Positions 35,650 to 48,600 of a DNA stretch of 64,000 bases are shown here, in pieces. A model generated the notes under the pieces. The model did not search any database. It saw only the letters and a program-made list of their open reading frames with translations, and was not told where the DNA came from. The translations under genes were made by a program, and so were the position numbers. Source of the stretch: Larus michahellis. Taxonomy: Eukaryota > Chordata > Aves > Charadriiformes > Laridae. The stretch spans positions 34,150,652-34,214,651 of the forward strand of contig NC_133930.1 in the NCBI RefSeq assembly GCF_964199755.1. Reading direction: 5' to 3'. How positions within the stretch are numbered: position 1 is the first letter of the stretch; each line of letters starts with the position of its first letter.

Positions 35650-38600
35650 TGCTTCAGCCTTCACCTCCTCTTTCATCACACTTAGGCATCAATAAGTCAC
35701 CTTTGCAGTGCTAATTATGTGTAGATTTTGATAGAATTCCACTAACTTTTCAGGGCTTACCTGCAAGACTTTTTCATGTATATTTCTGTAAAATCTGGTA
35801 AATTTCAGTCAACTTGCTGACAGCCAATGTCATCTAACTTCACCTACCCTTTACACCCAGAAATGTTTTATGAGGTACTTTTATGAAAAGGTCAAGTCTA
35901 AAATGGGACAGAAGCAGAATACAAAAACAAAAATACAAGTAGACACCTTGGCAAGGTGACTACAAATGTGTTTCAAAATAGCCAGCATGCCAGGTAAGGA
36001 GCTACAAGGGAATTCTGAGGGCAACAGTGTGTTTGAAATCCAACTTTATTCACAGAACATAGTTTTGATCTTAGTGCTGCTTTTAGGTAGATCTGTGAAA
36101 AGAGATTCACCACCGAGAAGCCACTCCAGCATTTGGACACTTCAGATGTATGTTCAAACACAGCTGCCTGAAGGGGATATCCATTTGAAGGGACAGTAGG
36201 CAGCAGCCTTCATTCTATTTTTATTTTGATTTTTCACTCTCTCGCTCCCTTTCTCTCTCCCACTATCCCCATGGCAGTGCATTCTCCCCAGCAATGAGAC
36301 CTTGCTTCAATTGTCTCCTGCAGGAATTTAAACCTGCTTCTCTTGTACTTTAGGAGAAGGCCCTAGGCATCAGGCTGTAGAACACATCTGGAAGAAAAGC
36401 CATATACAACTGCTGTTGAATTTATTCAACATGAGCCAGTAGGATAGCAACAGACTAACACCTGCCTTTACAGCCTGAGGCAGGGCTTGAGGAATCTGGC
36501 TTCAAGCCTCACCTCATCTCTCTCGTCATAAGTGGGTACCAATAAACCATTGATTGTCTTCCTATGATGGCTTATTAAGTCTAAATTAGCAGCCATTAAC
36601 TCACATACAGAGATGTTCCTGGGTTCAGACTACTGAATCCCACATCCTGCACCGAACCCCCTAATTGTCAGACTATAAAGTCAGGCTGCCTCTCGTCTCT
36701 TTTTTTGTCTGACCCCAACTTCAACAAAAATGGTAAGTAATTTGGATTGAGCTCCTTCATTCTGTCTCCTAGACATTATTAGGCAAAAGCGAGAGTCATG
36801 CCTTCTATGTGCTCTGTCAACCTCAGCGGTTTCAGTGAGTACCAGGTGCGCTCAAAGCATATTTACTCAGTTGCAAGGAGATATGTAATTTATACATTAG
36901 GAATGACATAAATAGGAAGACAAGTGTTCTTGGCTAGGCGAGCCATCTTACCAAGCATGGGGCATGGACAACCACAAAAATTCATACACGTAACTGATAT
37001 TTAGGCAGAAAACTTTCACTTGTGGCACCCACAGCACAAAAGTAAATTAGACAAAGGTCTTTTGGGTTGCGCTTTTTGTTTTACTTACAGTCTAGCCAAT
37101 CAGTATTTCAGGTACACAAACAGCAGCTAGGATTTCAACTTAAATGTCTGCTTCTGCTCTTCTTGCTTGTACAGAGTAGCAACTTAATAAGTCATCCACT
37201 TTAGTAATTTCAATGGATTAAAACAGGGTTATTCAATGTATGTTGGATTGGGGTCAAGAGACCTGGATTTTATCCTTAGCTCTGTTACTGACCTGCTGAA
37301 TGTTCTTAGCTAGCGTATTTTTATCTCTGTGACTCATTTGACTCATTTATAAAATGAAGATAACAAAGCTTCCTTTTTAAAGTGTTTTTACTTCAGTGGA
37401 TGAAAAGAAGCATACAGAAGCTCTGTAGCAGGAGGAAAATCGCGTGGCAAAATCAGATCTTGTGAAGAGGATGTTAACCATTAAAGCTATTCAATCCTTA
37501 AAGCAAAAGCATACACTCATGTTTTGAGCGGGCCATAAGTCTTGTGGGTCAGAGAATGAGGAGACCTGCCTGCTAGTTACAGCTGCCACACATAAACGAA
37601 GGAAGCAAGGCAGATTTTTATAACAGACTTTAAAAGGAACAGCAAGCACAGGAACTAGAGGGGGAAGGAAAGTGGAGAACTGTGTGTGTGATCCATTCTT
37701 GATAAGAGTGTCACAAGTCCTTCTTTCTTTGGTCACTATTTGCAGTACTCTGAACTATGTCTGGGTGTGGAGAAAAAGTTCCTGCCATTCACTGAAGCTC
37801 CTTGGTGTTTCTTCCTGAGCTAATCTGATGAGGAAAAGCTGTTCAGGTTTGAAATCTGAAATGGCCAGCATATGAGAAAATTTAGAAAAATAAATAAGCA
37901 CCATAAAATTGAGTGTGTGATAACTACAGGGTATCACTTGGAGAACAGGTAGCAGATGTTATGAGGAGAATAGAGGAAATGAAAAGTTGGAAAAAAGTAC
38001 CAACTGAGAAGTCCTAGGTTCAGCAATTATGAAGTATGTGATGTCATTCCTCCCTGTGACTTTTCCTCCCTGTCTTCTCATGAAGGCTTATTCATATAAG
38101 GGTTGTATAAGGCAGCTATAAAGGATATCTGGAAATGATGGGAAAATAGAGCTAAGTTCATGTTGAATTGATGACCATGTCTAAAGGAACTCTGACATAG
38201 GTAGCAAAGGCTTGGCACCATTAAGGAAAAACTGAAAGGAGTCTCAGATTTGGATATGAGTAGAGATCTCTAAAGTGTTGTCAGATAGAAACTCTCACAC
38301 GAATTAGAACTGTGTAATTTATGTAAAATTTGGAGATTGCTGAATAAACATTGATAATGATGCTAAGAGAACTAAAATCTAGGAATGTAATTAGTGATAA
38401 ACCTTTTTTCCACAAATATTTATTGGCCTAATGAAATGTCATATTGTTATTGTTTTGACTTAAATTGCAGTGATTGTACAACAAAAAAAAAAAAAAAAAA
38501 AGAAAAACAAATGTTTTAAGGCCACTCAGGTATCCCCCTCAGCTGAGGATGTTAATGATTTTATATGCTTATTTGCCTTCGTAGTTCTCTAACAGTATCT

Positions 38601-41029
38601 AAGTTTGGCTTTTGAAATTTATTTATCTTATAAAAAGCAAATTAGTAGACAGTAATTAGTGAATTCAAATAATGAAACAGTAAATCAGATTCTCTCCAGA
38701 AAAATATTAAATGAATTAAGGTTTTGAGAATATGCAAGAGAGAAAAGGAACTAAGGTCAGGGATTCTAGAAATAAAAAGGAAGCTGACAAAGCTGCATTT
38801 GACCTTGGAAAGGAAATATTCAAAAGGTTCTTTGACCATATAAATGAAAATGCAATAAATGCAGAGTCCAGATTAGCATGATCCAGATACATTTTTTCTA
38901 TGTCAGTGATAGTCGACTTCCATTTTCCATAAGATGAACTATGCTGATCTTGTACAGAAATACTTAAAGGCTTATGGAATGAGAGACAGAAATTGCCTTA
39001 CAAGACAGAAACTAAACAATATATCTGCATCAAGACAGCAGGTAATTTCCATCCAAGAGCCTAAACGTTACATACAAAACTGTAAGTCCATCTGTAAGCT
39101 GTTTGAATAATTTCATCAGGTCAGCCAAAGTATTGTGCAATTGAGAGCAGCAATATTTTATGGGGAAGGGAAAGTAAAAACGTTCTGTGCAACTACAAGC
39201 TTATTAATTTAGACTCAATAGCATGACAGTCTCCAAAACAAGCCATGAAAATACAATTGGAATCAAATACGGCACAGATTTATCAAAGTTAGACCATGCT
39301 AGCTAGCTTAATAGCTTTCTTTGATAAAATATTCAAAGATTTTCTTTAGGAATTATATTGATGCTGAAGCCTTTATTAAAGTGACCTGTGGTTAAGCCTG
39401 AAAAGTTAGAAACTGGAATAGGATCTGCATGCTGGGAAGAGAGTTAACTAGAGGAGATACGGTGATACAGTATTGAAAGATGTACCAGGACTACAGGGGT
39501 AGTCCCTGTAGCCCTTTACTAGCAGAATTGCAAAGACGGAATTAGCCTTATTTAGTGCTTTCAAGAGAGATATTGATGCACAAAACCACTCATCACCCCT
39601 AGGACAGTACTGGGAGAGAACCTATAGGGGGATAAGGATAACCTGCAGAAATACCTTGTGAGTTTTAAGATTTGAAGAAAGGTGAGAGGAAGTGAAACAG
39701 CAAGGTAATGATATCACCACTACATCTACATTCCAGTAACATAAATTTCTCTTCCCACGTGCAAAATTTTCCAGTAAGAAATAAAAAATCATTGCAAACC
39801 AGCTTAAAACAGAAAACCTTATGCCACCAATGTGATACTAGTGTGAAAACAGCAAAGCCAGTTGGTCATATGATATAGCACAGTTTATTGAATAAATGTA
39901 TCATATATTATGGATGTTTAAAGGATTCTGTAAGTTGGCTACATCTGGGGAAAAATGTCCCTCACAAAGAGGTATTTCTACATGAAAGAAAAGATTTTCA
40001 AAGGCACATTGAAGAATTTAGTGTAAGCTAGTGAGCAATTAGACTGTTCAGGTAACTTCCTTCTAATGGAGTGGTAAAATCATAACTTTCCTGTACATCT
40101 GCTTTGGACACAAAACGGAACTATTTGTGTAACTTAGAGAAGCATTTCTAACCCTAGAAGTTTCACCTCTCCTATGTGTGGAAAGGCTAAGCAACACTGG
40201 TTAGTAATGGCTTTACGTTGATATAGAATGATATAGAATTGGAATGACGCCCAAAACAAGATTTATTGCTGAAGTGTATTCAGTTTGCCATTTTAATGTT
40301 TCTTATTGTCCAAAAAATGCCTCCTAGGTGAACATTTGACTACCAACAGAATAATTTGGCAAGGAAGATTGCTTAAAACTGAGACATTTATTTTCAAAAT
40401 ATTAATTTGGAGCAAAATGTATGGATCTTCTCTCTCAAAACTCAATTGTAACTTGAAATCTCATTTAACCTACAATTTACAATGAAAGTGATGGCATTAG
40501 CAGATGCTTTGTTCAGGTGCTGTGTTGTGGTAAAGTGAAAGGGAAATGGCGTTCAGAATATTTGCTTCTTGCTGCTCATTGGAGGGAATTAAAACAGCAC
40601 AATTCCAACTAAAATAAACCTTGGATTGATTTCTGTGTAGATCTTTAAATACGGAGTATAGTGTCCATTGTTTTTTGTCATCCTGCCAATCCAACCCTCA
40701 ATGCCCAGAGGTATCTAAGGTAAGCCACTGCCAATTCCAATTACGTGTGTCCCTTTTACCCCTTCATCCCTTAAATGCTGGGGGCAAAGGAGGGGATCTA
40801 AATAGTAATTTTACAGTAAGATAGGTTTGCATGCACATAGAAACTGACGTTAAGACCTTTAGCAATCAGCCAAGCATGGATTTGGATTTTATAACTAGTA
40901 AGAGCTCTTCAAGGAATCGCACTGATACCTTGCTGAAATCATTGCCCCCGTTCAGTACAACAGCAACCCATTGATGTACTTTAAGAAGGTAGAATGTACT
41001 TTTAAAAAAGGTAAAATATATTTTAGAAG
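35650..41029. other. Intergenic, downstream of TYRP1
   Basis: AT-rich with a pyrimidine-rich patch at 36233-36270 and a TATA/ATG/splice-donor arrangement at 36674-36738 described as a finding. No repeat is recognised. Confidence 0.55.
38483..38501. repeat. Poly-A run (19)
   Basis: A homopolymer in the intergenic spacer, with no recognised element attached. Confidence 0.85.
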
Positions 41030-41640
41030 GTAGAATCTCTCATTAAGAATAAAGAGCTGTAAAAAGGTCACAAGACCCTGTGAAACCAGACACTTGGTAT
41101 AAACAATAAACGCCTTACTAATGAATACACCCTTGAAGAAGAACAGAAGGCTGATAATAAGGAACATCCCACCACAGGAGGCACCGAAACTGGGTGAAAA
41201 CCAGACAGCTGCTGGATAATGCATAAAGTCAACAAAAATTTGCAGTAACTGGGGAAAGATAAAGGTGGCCATGGGAGATCACAACCACCAATTCAATTGG
41301 AGGCTGAATTGAACTACCCTCCACCCACCGTGCTGGAGCATGTGCACCTCAGTTAAAGGACCTTGTAACTTTAAATGAAAGTGAGAGACTGTACTAACCA
41401 ATAGAAACTGTTAAGATAAGGTACTAACCAGTAATTATAATTAAGGGTTTGTATTTCTGTGTTTTGAACCATATAAATATTCCTAAGAGCTTTTAGGCCA
41501 GTGTGCTAGCTTTGTGGACTACCACCTAGCGCCTATCTCTGCAGAAATGAAACAAATAGATAACACCTGTACTCTGTGTGTATATTGTCATCTGCACAGC
41601 AGGTAAATGACCCTGCTTTGGGACAACACCACGGTCCTTT
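41030..41640 (+). mobile_element. Candidate solo LTR of an endogenous retrovirus
   Basis: About 600 bp with LTR-like layout: CCAAT boxes (e.g. 41399-41403), a TATA-like CATATAAATA at about 41470, then GTGTGCTAGCTTTGTGGACT, CACCTAGCGCC and a 3' part ending near GGTAAATGACCCTGCTTTGG GACAACA, wording typical of bird ERV LTR R/U5 regions. No gag, pol or env coding is seen beside it. The exact ends and a target duplication could not be fixed. Confidence 0.4.
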
Positions 41641-42419
41641 GTTTGAAGCAAAGGAAGCTGCAAAGGAATTCAGAAGCAATGCTGCAGAATTAAACATCCT
41701 TAATTTGAGGCTGAACTCATGATAGGATGACTGCCTAAAAGGATCTTAATTTCTCCATGCAACGTGTCTGTTTACTACTGGCATTGAGTTACACTTTGCT
41801 TCAGTTCACAAAGGTTGAGAGAAAACTACAGATATAGATAAAATGCCTTGTGCTGAAGAAAATTTTTACAAAGAAAAAATCTCAAGGGAGAAGAGAGGAG
41901 GGGGAGAAAATGTCTGTTTAGAAGCTGAAGGTTGCATTGTAGCTGAAATGGTCTCAGGCTATTAAGATTGAAGTTTGCAGGAAAAACAATATTTCTCTCT
42001 AGACTACCAGATAATATACCAGAAAAAAAAAGTAGCTCCAAACAATATCATTGCACCTAAGGCCTCCAAGTGAAATTTTGTCCTTTTATAACACCATCTA
42101 CAAATCAATATATAGGGATGATTCTCGGTATGAGCAGCATAGTTAAAGACAAAGAATGAAATAAAATGAAATAGTATCAAGTGATTGAATTATTATGTCA
42201 TGAATCAAAAGTGAAGATGCTGTTTTCAACTGGACTTTGGATGACAGGGATCATGTGTTCTTCTTATTTATTAATTTATATGGCAAAAATAAATATATAA
42301 ATATCACCCTTGCTAATACCTACAAAGCAATTGCATTTAATATGAGCATAAAGCAAAAGTCGCCTGTTTAAAATTAGGTGAAATGTTCACTTTACATCTC
42401 CTTAGGAACCGCATTCTTA

Positions 42420-42600
42420 CTGACACCATGGCTTCAAGACTGCTCGGAGCGCAATTCCCTTGCGCTGCACACAGGCACAAGCAGGGAGCGCACCGCGGGC
42501 TTTCTGCCGCAGGCAGGGCTCGCCGCTCGCCACAAGGTGGCACTTCACCAAACAATTCTGCGTGTTTTCTAACACGCAGCAGCAAACGTCTCCACTGAAC
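42420..42600. promoter_or_regulatory. Small CpG-rich patch with CTCF-like site and hairpin
   Basis: A roughly 180-bp GC- and CpG-rich patch in AT-rich intergenic DNA. It holds CCACAAGGTGGCAC (42530-42543), a good match to the CTCF core on the + strand. A perfect 9-bp inverted repeat CTGCGTGTT-TTCT-AACACGCAG follows at 42558-42579. Function is inferred. Confidence 0.45.
42558..42579. repeat. Perfect 9-bp inverted repeat with 4-nt loop
   Basis: Arms CTGCGTGTT and AACACGCAG are exact reverse complements around TTCT. They lie 14 bp after the CTCF-like site. Confidence 0.9.
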
Positions 42601-45600
42601 TAAAAAGTCACTTCAAGTTCTAAACGCAGTTTCCAAAAAAGGTATGCTAATTTGTGTCCCTCAACTTCCTATTGCAAGAGAAGTCTAGCTTCTTTTTCTT
42701 TGGGACACTATTTAAATTCTTGCTTGCTCCTTATTTTAAAAACAAATCCTTAACAGAAACAATATACGCCTGTCTCATATCTGCAATTATTGGTTCACAA
42801 CGGCAAGTAAATGCTGTGCATTGGGAAGGCAATTTTATTATTTATTTTTAACAGGGGCAGGGAAGTGAATGTCATATTTTCTTTTTTTATCCCTGCACCT
42901 AGAAGTGAGAATAAAATGAGGGCCTACCAAACACTGATATTATTTGATATTAGCAATTTATAATCTGAATTTTTTCTTTTAGCACTGCTAATGTTTTTCT
43001 TCTAGCAGTCTTGGAAGATAAATCATCTGCTGCAGCAGTAGGGCCTGAATATAGACCATCACTTCTTCAAGGGAATAAGAATTCAGAAAAGTGATGCTGA
43101 AAATAATCAAGCTGGCATAAAAGTGGCCAGATACAATTTTTTCAGCTGGAAACCATCACTCAATGGCAGCCCCTGGACTGGATTTTTACCTCCATTTGGC
43201 TTGGGCGTAGATGCTAGCAGTAACCTAGAGCAATTCCAATGCTCTGGAGCACATCTGTTCCCTGAGGCTCCCCATGGACCACCATGCAGCTCTTGAGACT
43301 CTGCGTTTCCCTTGTGGTGTTCTCTGCAAGGTTGAGAAAAAGAGATTGCAGTCTCATGGCATGAGAGACCTGTTCACCCATTCTTGAAAAAATATATGGT
43401 AATTATTAATGAATGATAAATTGGAAACAGGCTAAAATTAGGCCATGAACTATAGAAAAGAGGCTGGAACAGTATTTCACTGATGGTGTTTCCTTTTTTG
43501 AGTAACTTTTCCACATGTTCTGTCATCAGTCTGAGGCTTGTTATAATTACCTTTAATGGGCTCTTTAAAATGTCTTTTCTAGGAGTGGAGATTTGTGGTC
43601 AGAGAGAAGAGTATTTCACATGTCAGCTTGATCACAGGCAGCAAGTACTGTTTCTGCACAAAATTACCTCAAAACTATTTCTGATCTAGAGGCAAATAAC
43701 CATAAATGTTAATTACAGTTCTTACCCTTCAGATGTTAGTGAAGTGGCAGGGAAAATAAAGTCTGTCCTCTTGGCCATGGAAGATGAGATGAGGTAAAAT
43801 GAGGGACAATGATGGATAATGACATGGTAAGCAATCTGGCACAAATGTGGTGAAGCTTGACATCGCAGGTTCATGTCCTGTATCATCCTCAGGGATTGCA
43901 TTTTATGTCCTGTGGGGCAGGAGCCCCAGGTCTGGCATTTGCTTGAGTCACATGAGGCTGCACGATGTCCCCAGGCCTGACTGGTTGGTGTCCAGTGATT
44001 CACCCTTTTTTACTGTGAAAAGACCCGTCTTGTTCTGCCTTCTCTCTCAGCCCTTGTTCAGATGCAGCCCAACAGCACCGAGGCTGAGCCAGATGACAGG
44101 AAAAGGAAGAGTTCGCTTTTCAAATATGTCATCAGCCCGCAGGTTGGAAACCTGCAAAAGTGTTACTGGTGATGCCAGTGTTGGAGAGCTGGACAGGTCA
44201 GGAGAACTCCATGAACAGGGGACAGAGGAAGACAGTAGTTATTGCTGATTCATTCAGGGGGAAATTTATCTTTGTGCATAATGTCTTCACTATCTGAGTT
44301 TTCAAAGGACTTGTGACGGTTGGCATCATGCCTTGCTGAAAGCAGGCCCTCTGCACATGGATGAACTGCACCTATTTAAGGAGAAACTTTTCCTTTTGGA
44401 AAAATACTTTCATACAGAGTTTTGACTCAAAGATTTCCATCCATAGTAGGATAATTGATTGCTTCACTGACAAATTAAAAAAATGGGAGGGAAAAAAAAA
44501 AAAAGGAAGAAAATTAAGAAAGATTGAGGGATGGGAGGCCATAAAGGGAAATGAGAGCTAAAATGTAAATGAGTTTTGCTAGCTTTAATCAAGTTTTGGA
44601 AGATGTTTAAAAAAGGAGTAATGAGTATTCCATTGTGGAAATATTTGCCAGTATTTAAACAGCTGTAGTTTCCCTCCTGCATGAGTCTTTCTGTTCAAGT
44701 AGCTCTTACTCTACCGCTCCAGCACAGCCTCCTTTTCAGGATAGCAAACCATCTTGTTTATTGTTTGACATCCACGTGTTTTGCAAAAAATAATGTGCTA
44801 TGCCTCCTAATAACTTGTCTTAAGAGGTCCAAATCCAAACTGAAACAGCCTCTTCTAATCTCCCCTTTCTGGGGGCAATAGCCTCTTCTAAACTCCTAGG
44901 AGGAAAACAGCACAGCACTAAATGTTCACAGGTCTTCCCTGGGAGCTGGATGGAGCAGTCAGCACAGCTTTTATATCCAGTCCTACATTCAGGGTTGGGT
45001 CTTGGGACTCTACAAATTCCAAGAAGGGGCTGGGGGTCCCCGAGCACTGTGGCGGTACCCTGTTACTGTCGTGCCCTTGAGATGGTGGCATTTCAGAGTG
45101 CTGCTGCAGCTGGGGGTGTCGAGGAAGGGCTGTCCTGCCTGTGCCTTGCGTCCTCATCTTTGCAGGCGCCAGAGCAGCCCTCCAAACCTTTCTGCAGTAT
45201 ATTTTACATCCTGCTTTTAACAAGCAGATTAACTTCAGCTCCTGTGTTCAGGCACTTCCAGGCACAGCTGCTGGTTTCTCAATTGGCTTGCATTGCTTTT
45301 CCACCCCAGAGAAGCGAATGGAGTCCATCAGCTTTCAAATAAAATTGTGTTGCTGTCCCAGGCATGCAGAGTCTGGAAGAGAAGAGGGACATTTTTATAA
45401 TCTACCACCAGATGTTGGTGATGTTGAATTTTCATTTGAAGCTACCTAGGGGACACACTGCTGATAGTCCCTGAGAGATAGGTACATTATAGATGGTATG
45501 CGTAAACACGACTCCTTTGGCACCCAGGGAATGAGACTGAGACACCAGGGAAAAGGCGAGATCGTGACTGCATTTTGACTACAGCTTTGCTTCCTCCATA

Positions 45601-48600
45601 GGAATGAGGGTCTGAAAGGATATCTGTGACACCATGAAACTAGTAAATAAGTTCTTGTATTTCCTTCTGGACTTGTACTTACTTCAGTGAAAATGGTTTA
45701 TAGACCAAAGACTGTGTTTTAAAAATAAAACAGAATTTCAGAACAAAACTTTGTGGCCTCAAAACACAAATGCTTGCGTGACTATTGACTTGACAACACT
45801 GTGTATTTTTACATGAAGAGATATGTCCCTAAAGGTTCAGTTTTTTAAATCAATTTATCATTGTATACGGAATTGCCATTACTGTCTATGTCAAAAGACT
45901 CTCCATATGTCTAAACAGCACATAGAGTCAGCCTGTATAACCTCTACATCTGTCTACCCCAGCCTATTCATTGGCATAGACCATGCTTCTGGAGTGCTTT
46001 TCATGAAGCACAGAGGGTAACTTCCACACAAAGCATAAAGACAATTTAAATTCTTAAATTTATTCTAGGGTTGTAATTTTGGCTGACACATGCTTCAGCT
46101 ATAGCTAGGCATAGTGTTCTTTCATCTAAAATCAGTGTTTTCAGACATCACCTTGCCAGACACAGGTTACCAGAGAAACAAGCATAAAATAGAGCAGATC
46201 AGCTAGGGTAAAGGTGGGTGCCAGAAGACCAAGAACCAAGGCTGAGAACTACAGTTAGGGTTCATGAAGACAAGAAAAGTAGTCTTGCAATATCTGACTG
46301 TATTTAAGACCTCAGAAACCAACCCAGATCCACCTGGCAAAATTTGTATCTGTGGTGGTAATAATCAGCTGGCTGCAATTAACCTTAGCCTGAAATCAAA
46401 CTGAAATGTTATCACCTGACCTTTAGGCTTAGTCACCTCGTCAGGCTGCAATCTGGCTCTTCTCCCAGGGCAGGCGGAGTTTAATTAGGATCAAGAAACT
46501 CTGGGAGAGGTGATTTAGGCTATAGTCCCTGCTAGGTAACTGCTGCCATCGGGAGTTATTAATCTTCTTACTTACCTAACTAAGGCAAGCTATGGATTAA
46601 CCAATTCAAGCCAGTAGGAGGGGATCAGCCAGAGTTAGAAAGTTAGGCTTTGCAGGAGCTGCCCAGATAAGTTTAACGCTCACAACGACTTGTGTTACCT
46701 ATATAATTCTAGGTCTAGGCCATGCAAGCATCACCAGCTAAGGTAAAGCAGTGGAGATGACATCTCAGTGCATGTATATGTAATTCCAGATTACCACTGA
46801 CAGGCAGTCAGGGTCAGACTTGCTCAGGGTATGGGGGATGGACACTGGTAGGGGACTGCAAGAAATGAGGATTACTTGCCTGAGCTCTACATCTGCAGCC
46901 AGTGCTGTAACTGCAGCTGTAACTAGAGACTTTACTGAGACTTTTGTAATTGTATACAGCATTATAACTGGTTGAGATGTCTTCCTCCAGGTCTCACCAT
47001 TTATGGAATGCTGATAGGGTAAAGAAATTATAGTATTGGGATTAATATTCATGTTGGCAGAGAAGACAAACAGGAAGAATTACTTTTTTGAAGATAAGAG
47101 TTTTAAGACTAGGTCTGTGCTTGGTGAAGGTGATGGGGAAGGGTACGTGGCTAAGGTCATCAAGAGACATTTAAAGATAGGTCATTGTGGTCTTGGCTGG
47201 GATTGACAGATATATGTTAAAATGGATGTTTTATAGGGAAGCTTTGTAGGAAAGGGCATGCTAGAGTATACATACTGTCTGAAACAGGCTTGCTAAACTG
47301 GATTAAGGTTGTCTGTCTAAAAAGAAAATATTAAATCAAATTATAAAAGCCATAGGGACTGCCAGGAGCCATTGGTTTATTACAAGATTAGGGGTCAAAC
47401 CAGCAAGGACTGATCTGCTCATTTGGCAGCCAGAATCTGGATCAGCAGAATTTGGTTTAGCAGCTGAAAACATCCCACAGGCTAAATCTACGTTTTGGGT
47501 GTGTGGTTTCACTGCTAGACCTGCATAGAAAATGGCAAACAGAATGGCTGAGGGTGATTTAAGGCTGACCATTGGGACTAGGGGATCAATCAAGGAACAA
47601 GGTTCAGATGAACAGGCAAAATTAGGTTGATGGGGTGGTTGGGACAGACCTAAAGACAATCCTGGTTGAACATGCTGTTGGATGGTGGCACAGAGCCACT
47701 GTGCTGAGGCTGAAATGAGATTGGAGGTGTGCTGCGTGCTTACTGCAGTTGGAATTGATCTCCACTTCACATGAAACCAAAGAGCATCACTGACAGAGAA
47801 GGATATTTTTGTTGACCTTAATGGACACTGGTGTTTGCCCTCAGCTTGTTTATACTTAACGAGGATATAAACTGAAAACAGCTGAAAATTGTGTGTAACC
47901 AAGTTGGGAATGTGCTAGAGTTTTGGTGTGTTTTACCTATCTAGGCAGGAAATAAATCAGCTTAGGAATTTTTTTACCCCTTGATCCCTGCCCATAAATG
48001 TTAGTGAAGTTACTGTTCAAAGCTGACAACAGGAAGACTATTGATTCCACTGTGTTTATTCCATGTTAAATATTTTCCCAGTAGAACTGAGAGGGATGGA
48101 AAGCAATTCAAGCCACTTAAAATAATGAGCTATTTCCTCTCCTTCCAGCACTTAAAATAATTGTCTTGGGGGAGGGTGAGGAGTAGTTCTTGGCGATAAT
48201 TGAATGGGCTCTCTTCATTTTATTCCTTTCAAAGATATCAAAGTCATCTGTACTAAATGACTCTTCTACACCTGGCAGCTTTGATAACACTGTTCACTTC
48301 CCATAATAAATAGAATCAGCCTTCAGCACCACTTTCATTGACATTTATCTTGTGACACTATGTTTTCTATCAGGGCAAGGCTAAACACAGACCTTACCAT
48401 GATTGTGACAGGTCTTAAGCCTGTCTGCATAGCTGCTACTGTAGTGAATAAACATCTGCCCTCATTATCTAATAAGCAAAGACTATCTGACATCAAGTGG
48501 TGTTCAAAGGAAAAAAAGAGAGAGGTTGCACAAGAACTGTCTTTAATAAAATGTCAAAAGTGAATCTCTCAACAGCAAGATAAAAAGGAGGACAGCAATC

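Noticed and set aside
40216-40250. GATATAGAATGATATAGAAT as a CR1 terminus
   Set aside because: The repeat unit differs from the CR1 terminal octamer and no CR1 3' UTR follows.
39756-44778. CACGTG E-boxes at 39756 and 44773 as MITF/clock enhancers
   Set aside because: A 6-bp motif is expected several times by chance in 64 kb, and no flanking M-box context or cluster was seen.
46500-46745. CCAAT and TATATAA arrangement suggesting a second LTR
   Set aside because: Only generic promoter-like words; no recognisable R/U5 segment, ends or duplication.
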